Positions 1-9,891 of a stretch of DNA of 36,169 nt are shown here, piece by piece. The stretch is from NCBI GenBank assembly GCA_028289725.1, contig JANQOH010000447.1, forward strand, positions 1 to 36,169. The letters are read 5' to 3'. This DNA comes from Alphaproteobacteria bacterium. GTDB lineage: Bacteria; Pseudomonadota; Alphaproteobacteria; UBA7887. Numbering within the stretch: position 1 is the first letter of the stretch; each line of letters opens with the position of its first letter. Under the pieces are notes generated by a model that saw only the letters and a program-made list of their open reading frames with translations, did no database searches and was not told the origin of the DNA. The position numbers and the translations under genes are program-made.

Positions 1-881
1 TGTCCGCCAATCTTTTTTATGATTGCGGAATAATCGAGGCCATCATTGCCCGCCGCGCTAAACAATCCGTACAGAGCTGCGGCCTCGGCGCCGAGCGGCG
101 TCGCGACCCCGACATCTTGCGCGGCTTGCTGCGCCAACCGCAGATCTTTCAACATCATCGCCGTTGCGAAACCGGGTTTGAAATCGCGATTCGACGCCGC
201 CGTCTCGACGATCCCGGGAACCGGTAGGTGGTTCATCATTGCCCAGCACCCGCCCGATGCATTCGACGAAATATCAAAAAGTGTCTTCGGCTCCAGCCCC
301 AATTCCTCGCCCAGAGTGAAAGCCTCGCCCAGCGCAATCATCGAAATGCCGAGAATCATGTTGTTGCAAATTTTGGCTGCCTGACCATTGCCGCTGCCAC
401 CCGCGTGGACGATTTTGCGGCCCATTTTGGCGAGCAACGGCTCGGCGCGCGCGAAGGCGTCCGCATCGCCGCCGACCATGAAGGTCAAAGCCGCGCCCTC
501 CGCGCCGGCCACACCGCCGGATACCGGCGCGTCAAGCATCGGGACGCCCTTGTCCGCCGCGACGTCCGCCACCTCCCTGGCCGTGGTCACGTCGATCGTC
601 GAACAATCGATCAGCAAAGTCCCCGGTTTCACCGTGTCGATGACCCCGCCCTTTTCGCAGTAAACGGCACGTACATGAGCGCCGGCAGGCAACATGCTGA
701 TCACCGCTTCAGCGCTATCCGCCGCGGCGACCGCCGAGTCAGCCGCCTGGCCGCCGGCATCGACCACGGTCTTCACGGCGGCATCCGACAAGTCGAATGC
801 GGTGATCTCATGCCCGGCATTGAGCAGATTGCATGCCATCGGGCCGCCCATATTGCCAACCCCGATAAATCCGATCTTCAT
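1..881 (-). CDS. mmsB: 3-hydroxyisobutyrate dehydrogenase, 3' end cut by window edge
   Basis: Oxidises 3-hydroxyisobutyrate to methylmalonate semialdehyde with NAD+, late in valine degradation, in the cytoplasm. My translation of the minus strand from the ATG at 881 begins MKIGFIGVGNMGGPMA, an N-terminal Rossmann GxGxxG motif. It continues with the substrate-binding DAPVSGGVAGAEG and with GNGQAAKICNNM, whose Lys is the catalytic lysine of the beta-hydroxyacid dehydrogenase family. 293 codons are visible before the edge and the family is usually about 295 residues, so very little is missing. The ORF track omits it because no stop lies inside the window. A GGGAG ribosome site lies 9 nt before the ATG. 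It is the last visible gene of a three-gene valine operon. Confidence 0.93.
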   Translation of the reverse strand, partial: MKIGFIGVGNMGGPMACNLLNAGHEITAFDLSDAAVKTVVDAGGQAADSAVAAADSAEAVISMLPAGAHVRAVYCEKGGVIDTVKPGTLLIDCSTIDVTTAREVADVAADKGVPMLDAPVSGGVAGAEGAALTFMVGGDADAFARAEPLLAKMGRKIVHAGGSGNGQAAKICNNMILGISMIALGEAFTLGEELGLEPKTLFDISSNASGGCWAMMNHLPVPGIVETAASNRDFKPGFATAMMLKDLRLAQQAAQDVGVATPLGAEAAALYGLFSAAGNDGLDYSAIIKKIGG

Positions 882-916
882 TGCTTCATGCTCCCAGTGG
901 CCGTTTGCACGGACCA

Positions 917-1963
917 TCAATCGAACGTCAATTCTTCCCCGTTCAATGGCGCGAAATAGGCATCAACCATGGCGTCGGTCACGTCCTCAAGGCTCGCGGG
1001 CCGCCATTTCGGCGCGTTTTCCTTGTCGATCAAAAGCGCGCGGACGCCTTCGCGGAAATCGTGATCCGCAAAGAAGCGCCGGCAAAGCCGATACTCCATC
1101 GTCATATTGTCTTCAAAACTGAGGCCCACGGCTTCGTTGAGCTGGCGAAGGCCGACTTTCAGACTCATCGGCGACACGTGACGCATGTGCGCCGCCGCCT
1201 TCTTGGCCCACTCGCCCTCCTCCGCGTCAAGAGCCGCGAGAAACGCCTCGATCGAGTCTCCCGAGAAACACGTCTCGATGGCCGGCTCCACCGCCGCCAA
1301 GCGGCCGTCGGTCGGCCGACTGGAAAACTTGTCCAACAAGGTCTCTATCGGCGCGTCGCCGATCGCCGCCACGAATTCCGGCAGTCGGTCATCGGCGACA
1401 TAGTGCGTGGCGACACCCAGCTTGAGACAATCTTCAGCTTTCGCCCGAGCCCCGGCGAGCCCGAAATAGCGGCCGAGATTATCGGGGCAGTGCGCCAAAA
1501 AATATCCGCCTCCGACATCGGGAAAGAACCCGATCGTCATCTCTGGCATCGCAAACATCGTTCGCTCGGTGGCAACGCGATAGGTGCCATGAACCGAAAG
1601 TCCGACGCCCCCGCCCATGGTGATGCCATCGATCAGCGCGACGTAGGGTTTGGGATAGCGTTTGATCAGGCGGTTCAGGGTGTATTCGGCACGAAAAAAA
1701 TCGGCCGCATGCGCGAAGCGTTCATCGGGATCATCGCTGAATTCATGAAGTCCTTTGACGTCGCCGCCGGCGCAAAACGCGCGGTCACCTGTGCCCGTTA
1801 TCAACACTTCGCGAATGTTCGGATCCTCCGCCCATTCCCTTAACTGCGGGTCGATGAGGCTGACCATATTGGCGTTCAACGCGTTCAGAATGCGCGGTTG
1901 ATTGAGGGTGATGCGGCCGACCCCACGATCGACCGCGAACAGAACGTCAGGCTCCTCGCTCAT
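917..1963 (-). CDS. 3-hydroxyisobutyryl-CoA hydrolase (crotonase family)
   Basis: Hydrolyses 3-hydroxyisobutyryl-CoA to free 3-hydroxyisobutyrate, the step just before MmsB. The protein is 348 residues from MSEEPDVLF, typical of the HIBCH-type crotonases. [11 protein letters not shown] forms one half of the oxyanion hole, and [15 protein letters not shown] with [14 protein letters not shown] is the HIBCH signature carrying the acidic catalytic residues. The ORF track extends it to 417 residues, but the start at 1963 is preferred. There the ATG overlaps the stop of the upstream acyl-CoA dehydrogenase as ATGA, and the extra N-terminal stretch is simply out-of-frame dehydrogenase sequence. The neighbours on both sides are valine-pathway enzymes, which supports this over a generic enoyl-CoA hydratase. 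Confidence 0.93.
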   Translation of the reverse strand: MSEEPDVLFAVDRGVGRITLNQPRILNALNANMVSLIDPQLREWAEDPNIREVLITGTGDRAFCAGGDVKGLHEFSDDPDERFAHAADFFRAEYTLNRLIKRYPKPYVALIDGITMGGGVGLSVHGTYRVATERTMFAMPEMTIGFFPDVGGGYFLAHCPDNLGRYFGLAGARAKAEDCLKLGVATHYVADDRLPEFVAAIGDAPIETLLDKFSSRPTDGRLAAVEPAIETCFSGDSIEAFLAALDAEEGEWAKKAAAHMRHVSPMSLKVGLRQLNEAVGLSFEDNMTMEYRLCRRFFADHDFREGVRALLIDKENAPKWRPASLEDVTDAMVDAYFAPLNGEELTFD

Positions 1964-3111
1964 AGCGGTGCGTTTCCGCTCAGCAGACGGCGGGCAATGA
2001 TCACGCGCATGATTTCGTTCGTCCCTTCCAAAATTTGATGCACCCGGAGATCGCGCAGAATCCGTTCGACCGGATAGTCGCGCAAGTATCCGTAACCGCC
2101 GTGAAGCTGCAGGGCCTCGTTGCACACGGTGAACCCGGTATCGGTGGCGAAGCGCTTTGCCATGGCGCAATAGGTCGTGGCGTCGGGTGCGCCGGCATCC
2201 AATTTCGCCGCCGCTTGGCGGACCATGAGACGTGCCGCTTCCAGCTCCGTCGCCATATCCGCCAGCTTGAACTGAAGGGCCTGAAATTCGGCCAATTTCT
2301 GGCCGAATTGTTCGCGCACAAGCATATGCTCGCGGGACGCCTCAAGCGCGGCGCGCGCACCGCCGATCGAACAGGCGCCGATGTTGATGCGGCCACCATC
2401 AAGACCCGCCATCGCAATCTTGAAGCCGTCACCTTCTTCGCCGACGCGATTGGCGACCGGCACCCGACAGTCTTCAAAATTCACGGCGGCTGTCGGCTGC
2501 GAATGCCAGCCAAGCTTCTTCTCCTGCTGGCCGAAGGACAGGCCCGGCGTTCCATCTTCCACCACCAGGCAGGATATGCCCTTCGGGCCATCATCGCCGG
2601 TGCGCACCATGCAGACATAAACATCCGAGGTCGAACCGCCGGAAATGAACGCCTTGGCGCCGTTCAAAACATAATCGTCTCCGTCCCGCTTGGCGCGCGT
2701 GCGGAGTGCCGCCGCGTCGGAACCAGCCCCCGGCTCGGTGAGGCAATAGGCCGCCATCGATTGCATGCTGGTCAGCGCCGGCAGCCATTTGGCGCGCTGA
2801 TCGTCATTGCCGAACCGGTCGATCATCCACGAAGCCATATTGTGAATCGAGATGTACGCGGCCGTGGAGGGGCAACCACCCGCCAACTCCTCGAAGATCA
2901 CCGCCGCGTCGAGCCGGCCAAGGCCGGCGCCTCCATGCGCTTCGCCACAGTAAATTCCCGCGAATCCTAACGCGGCGGCCTGGCGCAAAGTCTCGACCGG
3001 GAACACATTGTTCTCATCCCAGTCGGCGGCGTGGGGCGCCATTTGTTCGCTCGCAAAGGCGCGGGCGGCGTCCTGAAACGCGATCTGTTCGTCGCTGAGT
3101 TCGAAATCCAA
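1960..3111 (-). CDS. Isobutyryl-CoA dehydrogenase (acyl-CoA dehydrogenase family)
   Basis: An FAD enzyme that converts isobutyryl-CoA to methacrylyl-CoA in valine breakdown and passes electrons to ETF. Acyl-CoA dehydrogenase signatures are clear: [16 protein letters not shown] mid-protein and [17 protein letters not shown] near the C-terminus, followed by [10 protein letters not shown], whose Glu is the likely catalytic base. I chose the TTG start at 3111, giving (M)[18 protein letters not shown] and 383 residues. That is the normal N-terminus for the family, and a GAGGA ribosome site sits 7 nt upstream. The ATG of the ORF track at 3204 adds 31 basic residues and would run through the hemB promoter region. 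Substrate preference for isobutyryl-CoA is inferred from the operon. A short branched-chain acyl-CoA dehydrogenase is the alternative. Confidence 0.9.
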   Translation of the reverse strand: MDFELSDEQIAFQDAARAFASEQMAPHAADWDENNVFPVETLRQAAALGFAGIYCGEAHGGAGLGRLDAAVIFEELAGGCPSTAAYISIHNMASWMIDRFGNDDQRAKWLPALTSMQSMAAYCLTEPGAGSDAAALRTRAKRDGDDYVLNGAKAFISGGSTSDVYVCMVRTGDDGPKGISCLVVEDGTPGLSFGQQEKKLGWHSQPTAAVNFEDCRVPVANRVGEEGDGFKIAMAGLDGGRINIGACSIGGARAALEASREHMLVREQFGQKLAEFQALQFKLADMATELEAARLMVRQAAAKLDAGAPDATTYCAMAKRFATDTGFTVCNEALQLHGGYGYLRDYPVERILRDLRVHQILEGTNEIMRVIIARRLLSGNAPL

Positions 3112-3136
3112 TTTCCGATCCTCGCCGGCTGGCTGA

Positions 3137-4282
<1,146 letters not shown>

Positions 4283-4335
4283 CGCCGACGCAACACACCT
4301 GCGATCAAACGATTCAATTCGTCAAAAGGTGCCGC

Positions 4336-4380
4336 GTCGCCCCAGCACCCCGGGGACTTCAACCGGGGTGCGGGGGCGAC
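4336..4380. terminator. Long hairpin between convergent hemB and peroxiredoxin genes
   Basis: GTCGCCCC-A-GCACCCCGG pairs with CCGGGGTGC-G-GGGGCGAC around a 9-nt loop, giving 17 paired bases interrupted by one A-G mismatch. It sits between the 3' ends of two convergent genes and could stop or protect transcripts from both sides. There is no T-run on either strand, so a classical intrinsic terminator is not proven. A 3'-end stabiliser is equally possible. Confidence 0.55.
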
Positions 4381-4395
4381 TCCCGCTGCGCGGAC

Positions 4396-5055
4396 TCAGT
4401 GCGGCTGCGGAACGATGCGCAGATAAGGTTTCGGCGCGGTCCAACCGCCGGGGAACTTCTCTTTCGCGGCTTCGTCGGAAACCGCCGGAACGATGATGAC
4501 GTCTTCGCCCTGTTTCCAATTGACCGGCGTCGCGACCTGATGAACCGCAGTGAGCTGGCAAGAATCCAGCGTCCGAAGCACCTCATCAAAGTTGCGGCCG
4601 GTGCTCATCGGATAGGTCAGCATCAGCTTGATCTTCTTGTCCGGCCCAATCAGGAAGACGGAACGAACCGTTGCATTGTCTGCGGCGGTGCGTCCTTCGG
4701 ACGTGTCGCCGGCCTCGGCCGGAAGCATGTTGTAGAGCTTCGCCACGGATAGGTCGGGATCGCCGATCAGTGGGTACGTGACCGCGTGGCCTTGCGTTTC
4801 TTCAATGTCTTTCAGCCAGGCATGATGGTCACTCACCGGGTCGACGCTGAGCCCGATAATCTTGCAATTCCGCTTTTCAAACTCCGGTTTGAGTTTCGCC
4901 AGATAGCCCAGTTCGGTTGTGCAAACTGGTGTGAAGTCCTTTGGATGCGAAAAGATGATCGCCCATCCGTCGCCAATCCAGTCGTGGAAATTGATCATCC
5001 CTTCCGTCGTCTCAGCCGTGAAGTTCGGTGCTTCATCATTGATCCTGAGAGCCAT
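4396..5055 (-). CDS. 1-Cys peroxiredoxin (Prx6-type)
   Basis: A thiol peroxidase that reduces H2O2 and organic peroxides, probably in the cytoplasm since no signal peptide is seen. The 219-residue protein has the peroxidatic motif DFTPVCTTE (Cys45), then KIIGLSVDPVSDHHAWLKDI and YPLIGDPDLSVAKLYNML, with the extended C-terminal domain (VNWKQGEDVIIVPAVSDEAAKEKFP) that marks the Prx6 group. Cys64 and Cys169 are present, but neither is at a standard resolving position. A strong GGAGGT ribosome site is 5 nt before the ATG. It is a single-gene unit, convergent with hemB. Haem synthesis and peroxide defence are often near each other, but no functional link is shown here. Confidence 0.94.
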   Translation of the reverse strand: MALRINDEAPNFTAETTEGMINFHDWIGDGWAIIFSHPKDFTPVCTTELGYLAKLKPEFEKRNCKIIGLSVDPVSDHHAWLKDIEETQGHAVTYPLIGDPDLSVAKLYNMLPAEAGDTSEGRTAADNATVRSVFLIGPDKKIKLMLTYPMSTGRNFDEVLRTLDSCQLTAVHQVATPVNWKQGEDVIIVPAVSDEAAKEKFPGGWTAPKPYLRIVPQPH

Positions 5056-5222
5056 GTTTTACCTCCGCTGGTGATTTTGCCCCGCTTGGTGCATGCACCG
5101 AATGAACGAACGTCCAGGTGCCAGATGACTACAATCGGACAATAACGCTGCAAAGCGGAGCACTTTGTGAACTACTTCACTCGGAATTGAAAAATCGGGG
5201 AAGTCGGAAAATGCGTGCCGCT

Positions 5223-6290
5223 TCAAGGTGTCGGCGCAATTGCTTGTAGCAACACTTGGGCGCACCGGTCATGCCACGCGACCCGTGTGCTTTGGTCGTG
5301 AAAACCAACATGTCCGCCGCGCCGCGGCAAGATTGCGCGCACATGCGGCACGGTGCGCCAATCAAACGTATCAAGGGCCCGACTTGGTATCCAAGGATCG
5401 TCCCGCGCATGCAAAACGAGCGTGGGAATGCGGATGCGTGCAAGAAACCGAATTGCAGAACAGCGTTCGTAATAGTCGACCGCGCCGGCATATCCGTGGC
5501 GCGGCGCGATGAAACGGTCGTCGAATTCGTAGACCGTGCGTGCATGCGTAATGGATTTCTGTTCCTCGTTGGTGACGCGCGCGCCCTCGGCCAAGGCATC
5601 CTGCTTCATGCGCGCCAAAAGCCACCGGTGATACACCGCGTTGCGCGGTCGCAAGAAAGTCCGTGATGCCGCCATAAGGTCGACCGGCGCCGATACGGAG
5701 ATCGCGGCGCGCACGCTTTTCACGACCTCCCCGCCCTCGCCCAGGCATTTCAACATTTGGTTGCCACCGAGCGAATATCCCATGAGCGCGATACCATTTT
5801 GCGTCCATTGCGCCGGTAGGCCGGCAACGACCGCCCGCAAATCTTCGCTGCGGCCCGCGTGATAGTGATATTGGCACGATGCACGCGAAGGACCGGCGCC
5901 GCGCATATTGGTGCGCAGTGTGCGCCAACCCAATTTGAGAAAATGCCGGGCCGTCGCTTGCAGATAGACGCTGTCCTCGCACCCGGTTAGGCCATGAACC
6001 AGGACCAGCAGCGGGCGGGCGCGATCAACCCGCGGATGATTGAGCGCGCCTTGCAAGCGGTCGCCCGAGCCGTCATTCGCGTCAAAAAACAGCCGTTCCG
6101 CTTCGAATTCAGACAGGTCTACCGTCGCGCGCGTCACAAAATTCCGAAGTGTTTGAAGATCGCCGCCCCACCATGGCGACCGTGGTTTGAACGCCGGGAA
6201 ATCGATCTCGGAGATCGCAGTGGCTTGATCGGTGCGGCCAAATTCGTCGCTATCGGACAGCGCCCTTTTCTCCGTAAATGTCAAAGTCAT
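5223..6290 (-). CDS. YheT-family alpha/beta hydrolase
   Basis: A predicted serine hydrolase of the YheT/ABHD1-3 group (COG0429). The 355 residues contain the early HPWWGGDLQT-like motif (SPWWGGDLQTLRN), the LVLVHGLTGCEDSVY strand with the oxyanion region, the nucleophile elbow MGYSLGGN (Ser173), and the later acid and base in LHARDDPWIP and RRGGHVGFH. The substrate is unknown; family members have been linked to esters and lipids. No signal peptide is seen. It is divergent from the CoA-transferase gene with an 84-bp shared gap in which I saw no clear promoter. About 167 bp separates its stop from the peroxiredoxin start, and I saw nothing else there. Confidence 0.88.
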   Translation of the reverse strand: MTLTFTEKRALSDSDEFGRTDQATAISEIDFPAFKPRSPWWGGDLQTLRNFVTRATVDLSEFEAERLFFDANDGSGDRLQGALNHPRVDRARPLLVLVHGLTGCEDSVYLQATARHFLKLGWRTLRTNMRGAGPSRASCQYHYHAGRSEDLRAVVAGLPAQWTQNGIALMGYSLGGNQMLKCLGEGGEVVKSVRAAISVSAPVDLMAASRTFLRPRNAVYHRWLLARMKQDALAEGARVTNEEQKSITHARTVYEFDDRFIAPRHGYAGAVDYYERCSAIRFLARIRIPTLVLHARDDPWIPSRALDTFDWRTVPHVRAILPRRGGHVGFHDQSTRVAWHDRCAQVLLQAIAPTP

Positions 6291-6374
6291 AAGTGTTCTT
6301 TCCCGCCGCCGCCCATGCTGTGACTTGCGCGAGAGCGGGCCCTGCGCTATCCGAACCGGTCGCTTACCGCATGG

Positions 6375-7547
6375 ATGCCCGCTATGACCAAGCCTAATCC
6401 CCCCGCCGGCCCGCTGAATGGCGTGACCGTGATCGACATGACACGTGTGCTCGCTGGTCCTTACTGCACGATGATCCTATCGGATCTCGGCGCGCGGGTA
6501 ATCAAGGTTGAGCCGCCGGGCGGCGATGACGCCCGTGCCTACGGCCCCTGGGTCGACGGCGAATCCGCCTATTTCATGTCTCTCAATCGGGGCAAGGAGA
6601 GTATTGCGGTCAATCTCAAAGACGACGCGGACCGCCGGCTCTTCGATCGCCTCTTGGAAACCGCCGATGTGCTGATCGAAAATTTCCGTCCGGGCACCAT
6701 GGCGAAACTGGGTTATGGCTGGGATGAACTGAAGCAGAAACACCCACAGTTGGTTTACGCTGCCTGTTCCGGCTTCGGTCAAACAGGCCCGCTTTCGCAA
6801 CGCCCTGCCTATGACATGGTGGTGCAAGGCATGGGCGGCATTATGAGCCTGACCGGCCATGACGGCGGACCACCCACGCGGGTCGGCACCGCGATCGGCG
6901 ACATCACGGCGGGAATGTTCGCAGCGATCGGCATCAACTCCGCATTGTATGAGCGCGCCCAAACCGGCCAGGGGCAGTTCATCGACATTGCCATGTTGGA
7001 TTGCCAGCTTGCGATTCTGGAGAATGCCATTGCGCGCTATTTCACAACCGGACAGAACCCGGGGCCCAGTGGCGCGCGCCATCCCGCCATCGCGCCTTTC
7101 GAATGCTATGAAAGCGGCGACGGCCACATCATTATGGCCGCCGGAAATGATGCTTTGTGGGTCAAACTGTGCGAAGCGCTCGGCGCCAATCATTTGGTCG
7201 AGGACACGCGGTTCAAAACCAACCCAGAACGCATGACCAATGTGGTTGCGCTGAAAGAGGCTCTCGAAGCCGTGTTGAAGACCAACACGACCAATCATTG
7301 GTTGGCAAAGCTCGAGGAAGCGGGCGTGCCATGCGGACCGCTGCACTCGGTTGGCCAGGTTGTTGACCACCCACAATCGCTGGCCCGCAATATGGTTGTC
7401 GGAATTGACGACGCCAAAGCCGGACCCCTGAAAATTGCCGGCAATCCGATTAAGCTGTCGAACCACGCGGACCCGGCGGTTCGTGGTGGTGTGCCGGCAC
7501 TAAACGAACACAGAGACGACATCGTGGCCGAACTGAACGGAAAGTGA
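6375..7547 (+). CDS. Family III CoA-transferase (CaiB/BaiF)
   Basis: Transfers CoA between carboxylic acids through an aspartyl-CoA thioester. The protein is 390 residues and opens with GPLNGVTVIDMTRVLAGPYCTMILSDLGARVIKVEPPGGDD, the family signature. It continues with ENFRPGTMAKLGYGW, and RPAYDMVVQGMGGIMSLTG contains the expected catalytic Asp147. MPAM at the N-terminus leaves a second possible start at the ATG at 6384. It is the first gene of a plus-strand run: its stop is 7 bp before the acylase start, so the two are almost certainly co-transcribed. Acid specificity cannot be read from sequence; succinyl- or formyl-CoA-type chemistry are both possible. Confidence 0.92.
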   Translation: MPAMTKPNPPAGPLNGVTVIDMTRVLAGPYCTMILSDLGARVIKVEPPGGDDARAYGPWVDGESAYFMSLNRGKESIAVNLKDDADRRLFDRLLETADVLIENFRPGTMAKLGYGWDELKQKHPQLVYAACSGFGQTGPLSQRPAYDMVVQGMGGIMSLTGHDGGPPTRVGTAIGDITAGMFAAIGINSALYERAQTGQGQFIDIAMLDCQLAILENAIARYFTTGQNPGPSGARHPAIAPFECYESGDGHIIMAAGNDALWVKLCEALGANHLVEDTRFKTNPERMTNVVALKEALEAVLKTNTTNHWLAKLEEAGVPCGPLHSVGQVVDHPQSLARNMVVGIDDAKAGPLKIAGNPIKLSNHADPAVRGGVPALNEHRDDIVAELNGK

Positions 7548-7554
7548 GCACGCC

Positions 7555-9891
7555 ATGAAATGGCTTCGGCGTATCGTCGCCGCATTGGCCATCCTTGTTG
7601 TGGCAATTGTTGCAGCGGGCTGGTTGTGGCTTCGCGCGTCGCTGCCGGTTTTGGATGGCGAAATCACAGTCGCCGGTGCGAACGGTCCAATCGAAATCCT
7701 GCGCGACGCCCACGGTGTTCCGCACGTCTATGCGGAGAGCGAAGCCGATGCCTATTTCGGGCTTGGCTTCGTGCACGCGCAGGATCGTTTGTGGCAAATG
7801 GAACTCGCCCGCCGTGCAGCGGCCGGCCGCTTGGCAGAACTTTTTGGCCCACGTGCGATACCGCATGATCAGTATTTTCGGACGCTCGATTTTGCCGGGG
7901 TTGCCGAGCGCAATCTCAAACATGTCTTGGAAAGTGCGCAGTCGCTGATCGGCGCATATTCGGCGGGCGTCAATGCCGCGCTCGGCGTCTGGGACGGACC
8001 TTGGCCGATTGAAATCGCCTTGTTCGGTGCCGAGCCTGAACCTTGGCTGCCGCACCATTCGATCTTGGCGATCAAAATGATGGCGGTGCAGTTGTCCGGC
8101 AATGCGTCGGAGGAAGCCTTCCGCTGGGCCTTGAGCGACCGCTTAACACCGGAGCAGTTGGCAACGCTTTGGCCCGATAACGCCGATGGTGCGCCAAGGC
8201 CGGAGGGGCACGCGGCGGCGCCAAACGTGGAGCTTGCGGAACGGACACTGGCGGCGTTGCCGGTCCCGGCGCCGTCACATGTCGGGTCGAACAATTGGGT
8301 GGTCGCCGCGCACCGCTCCAAAACCGGCGCTCCGATCCTTGCCAACGATCCACACCTGGGCCTGACCGTGCCGGCGACTTGGTATTTGGCGCATCTGAGT
8401 GCGCCGGGTCTCGACGTGATCGGGGGAACGATCCCGGGAATCCCTGCCATCGTCGTTGGGCGCAACGCGCAGGTCGCGTGGGGTGTCACGAACACCGGTC
8501 CGGACGTTCAAGATCTGTTTGTCGTCACCGATGACGATGTGATCGAGGAACGCACGGTCCAAATCGCGATGAGAGGCGCGGAAAGCGTGGCGCACACGGT
8601 GCGGCGAACGCGTTACGGCCCGATCGTGTCCGACGCTGGCCTTCCCTACGATCGTATGGCCGCGCGCAGTGGACAAAGCATTGCCTTGTCTTGGACCGCG
8701 CTCGCCGACGACGACACTTCGATTGCCGCCGGTTTTGGTTTGGCGCGATCCGCGTCCCTTGATGACGCTGTCGAGGCCGCACGCGACTTCCATGGACCGC
8801 AACAAAACTTCGCAATGGCGGATGTCGCTGGGGCCATTGGTTTTGTTTCCGCCGGGCGGGTGCCTGTGCGCCGCGATCATGATGGCTGGCTCCCTGCTGA
8901 CGCATCGACCGGCAATGGCGATTGGACCGGTCACATTCCGTTCGAAGCTTTGCCGCAGGCGCGCGACCCGGCATCCGGCGCCATTATGACGGCCAATCAA
9001 CGCGTCACGCCGGAGGATTACGACTACTTCATCACGCGGGATTGGGATATCGGATATCGCGCGCAACGGATCGCCTATTTGCTGGGCGCCTCGGAAAAGC
9101 ACGATGTCGACGGTTTTGCCGCGATGCAAACGGACACGCTGTCAGCGATGGCGCGTGAGTTCTTGCCAATTATGCTGAAGGTCGAAGCGCCCGACGACCA
9201 AACCGCGGTATTGCATCAAATGCTCGCGGAGTGGGACGGCCACATGATCGCCCATCGTCCGGAGCCGCTGATCTTCCAGGCTTGGTACCGGGCGCTTGTG
9301 CGCCGGGTGCTGCAGGATGAATTGGGCGCAAACTTCCCGCGCTATTACGGCCGCCGTCCCGCCACTATGCGGCGCGTCCTCGGCGGCGAAACAACCTGGT
9401 GCGACGACCAATCCACTGAGACGGAAGAGTCCTGCGAACAACAAATCGGGGCCGCGTTAAGCGAAGCCAACACGTGGCTTGTCGAGACCTATGGCGACGA
9501 CCCAACGGCCTGGCGCTGGGGCACGGCGCATAAGGCGGTGAGCCGCCATGCGATATTTTCATCGACGCCTGTTGTGAAGCGGCTTTTCGAGATCGTGCGG
9601 GAACATGGCGGCGGCCCCTACACCGTCATGCAGGCCAATACGCGCATCGCGAACGAACGCGAACCATTTCGCGAAAGCCACGGCGCCAGTCTCCGGACGA
9701 TCTTTGATCTGAGAGATGCCGACTCAACGCGCGCGATCGTCCATACGGGTCAGTCCGGCCATGTGCTGTCCCCGTACTATGCCGATCTCGCCGACAAATG
9801 GGTTGTCGGCGAGTATCTGACATTGCCCATGACACGCGGCGCAGTCGAGACGCAGGCCGCGCACCGCCTCGTCCTCACGCCAACGCCATGA
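7555..9891 (+). CDS. Penicillin-acylase family Ntn hydrolase, membrane-anchored
   Basis: An N-terminal nucleophile amidohydrolase of the penicillin G acylase/AHL acylase superfamily. Residues 7-26 form a single hydrophobic segment after KWLRR, so the enzyme is exported and either anchored or cleaved. The alpha-chain part has the diagnostic DAHGVPHVYAESEADAYFGLGFVHAQDRLWQME. The precursor should self-cleave before Ser245 in HVGSNNWVVA, which becomes the N-terminal nucleophile of the beta chain. PILANDPHLGLTVPATWYLAHL then follows. At 778 residues it has the normal precursor length. Its stop overlaps the start of the threonine dehydratase as ATGA, so the two are translationally coupled. Natural substrates of this family range from beta-lactams to N-acyl amino acids and acyl-homoserine lactones, and none can be chosen from the sequence. 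Confidence 0.93.
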   Translation: MKWLRRIVAALAILVVAIVAAGWLWLRASLPVLDGEITVAGANGPIEILRDAHGVPHVYAESEADAYFGLGFVHAQDRLWQMELARRAAAGRLAELFGPRAIPHDQYFRTLDFAGVAERNLKHVLESAQSLIGAYSAGVNAALGVWDGPWPIEIALFGAEPEPWLPHHSILAIKMMAVQLSGNASEEAFRWALSDRLTPEQLATLWPDNADGAPRPEGHAAAPNVELAERTLAALPVPAPSHVGSNNWVVAAHRSKTGAPILANDPHLGLTVPATWYLAHLSAPGLDVIGGTIPGIPAIVVGRNAQVAWGVTNTGPDVQDLFVVTDDDVIEERTVQIAMRGAESVAHTVRRTRYGPIVSDAGLPYDRMAARSGQSIALSWTALADDDTSIAAGFGLARSASLDDAVEAARDFHGPQQNFAMADVAGAIGFVSAGRVPVRRDHDGWLPADASTGNGDWTGHIPFEALPQARDPASGAIMTANQRVTPEDYDYFITRDWDIGYRAQRIAYLLGASEKHDVDGFAAMQTDTLSAMAREFLPIMLKVEAPDDQTAVLHQMLAEWDGHMIAHRPEPLIFQAWYRALVRRVLQDELGANFPRYYGRRPATMRRVLGGETTWCDDQSTETEESCEQQIGAALSEANTWLVETYGDDPTAWRWGTAHKAVSRHAIFSSTPVVKRLFEIVREHGGGPYTVMQANTRIANEREPFRESHGASLRTIFDLRDADSTRAIVHTGQSGHVLSPYYADLADKWVVGEYLTLPMTRGAVETQAAHRLVLTPTP

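Noticed and set aside
881-1843. 320-residue plus-strand ORF
   Set aside because: Shadow of the 3-hydroxyisobutyryl-CoA hydrolase gene; basic, low-complexity composition.
5230-5512. Plus-strand ORFs opposite the YheT hydrolase
   Set aside because: Arg/Ala-rich antisense shadows; the minus-strand gene has a complete catalytic triad.
6477-7466. 329-residue minus-strand ORF
   Set aside because: Antisense to the CoA-transferase, without domain features.
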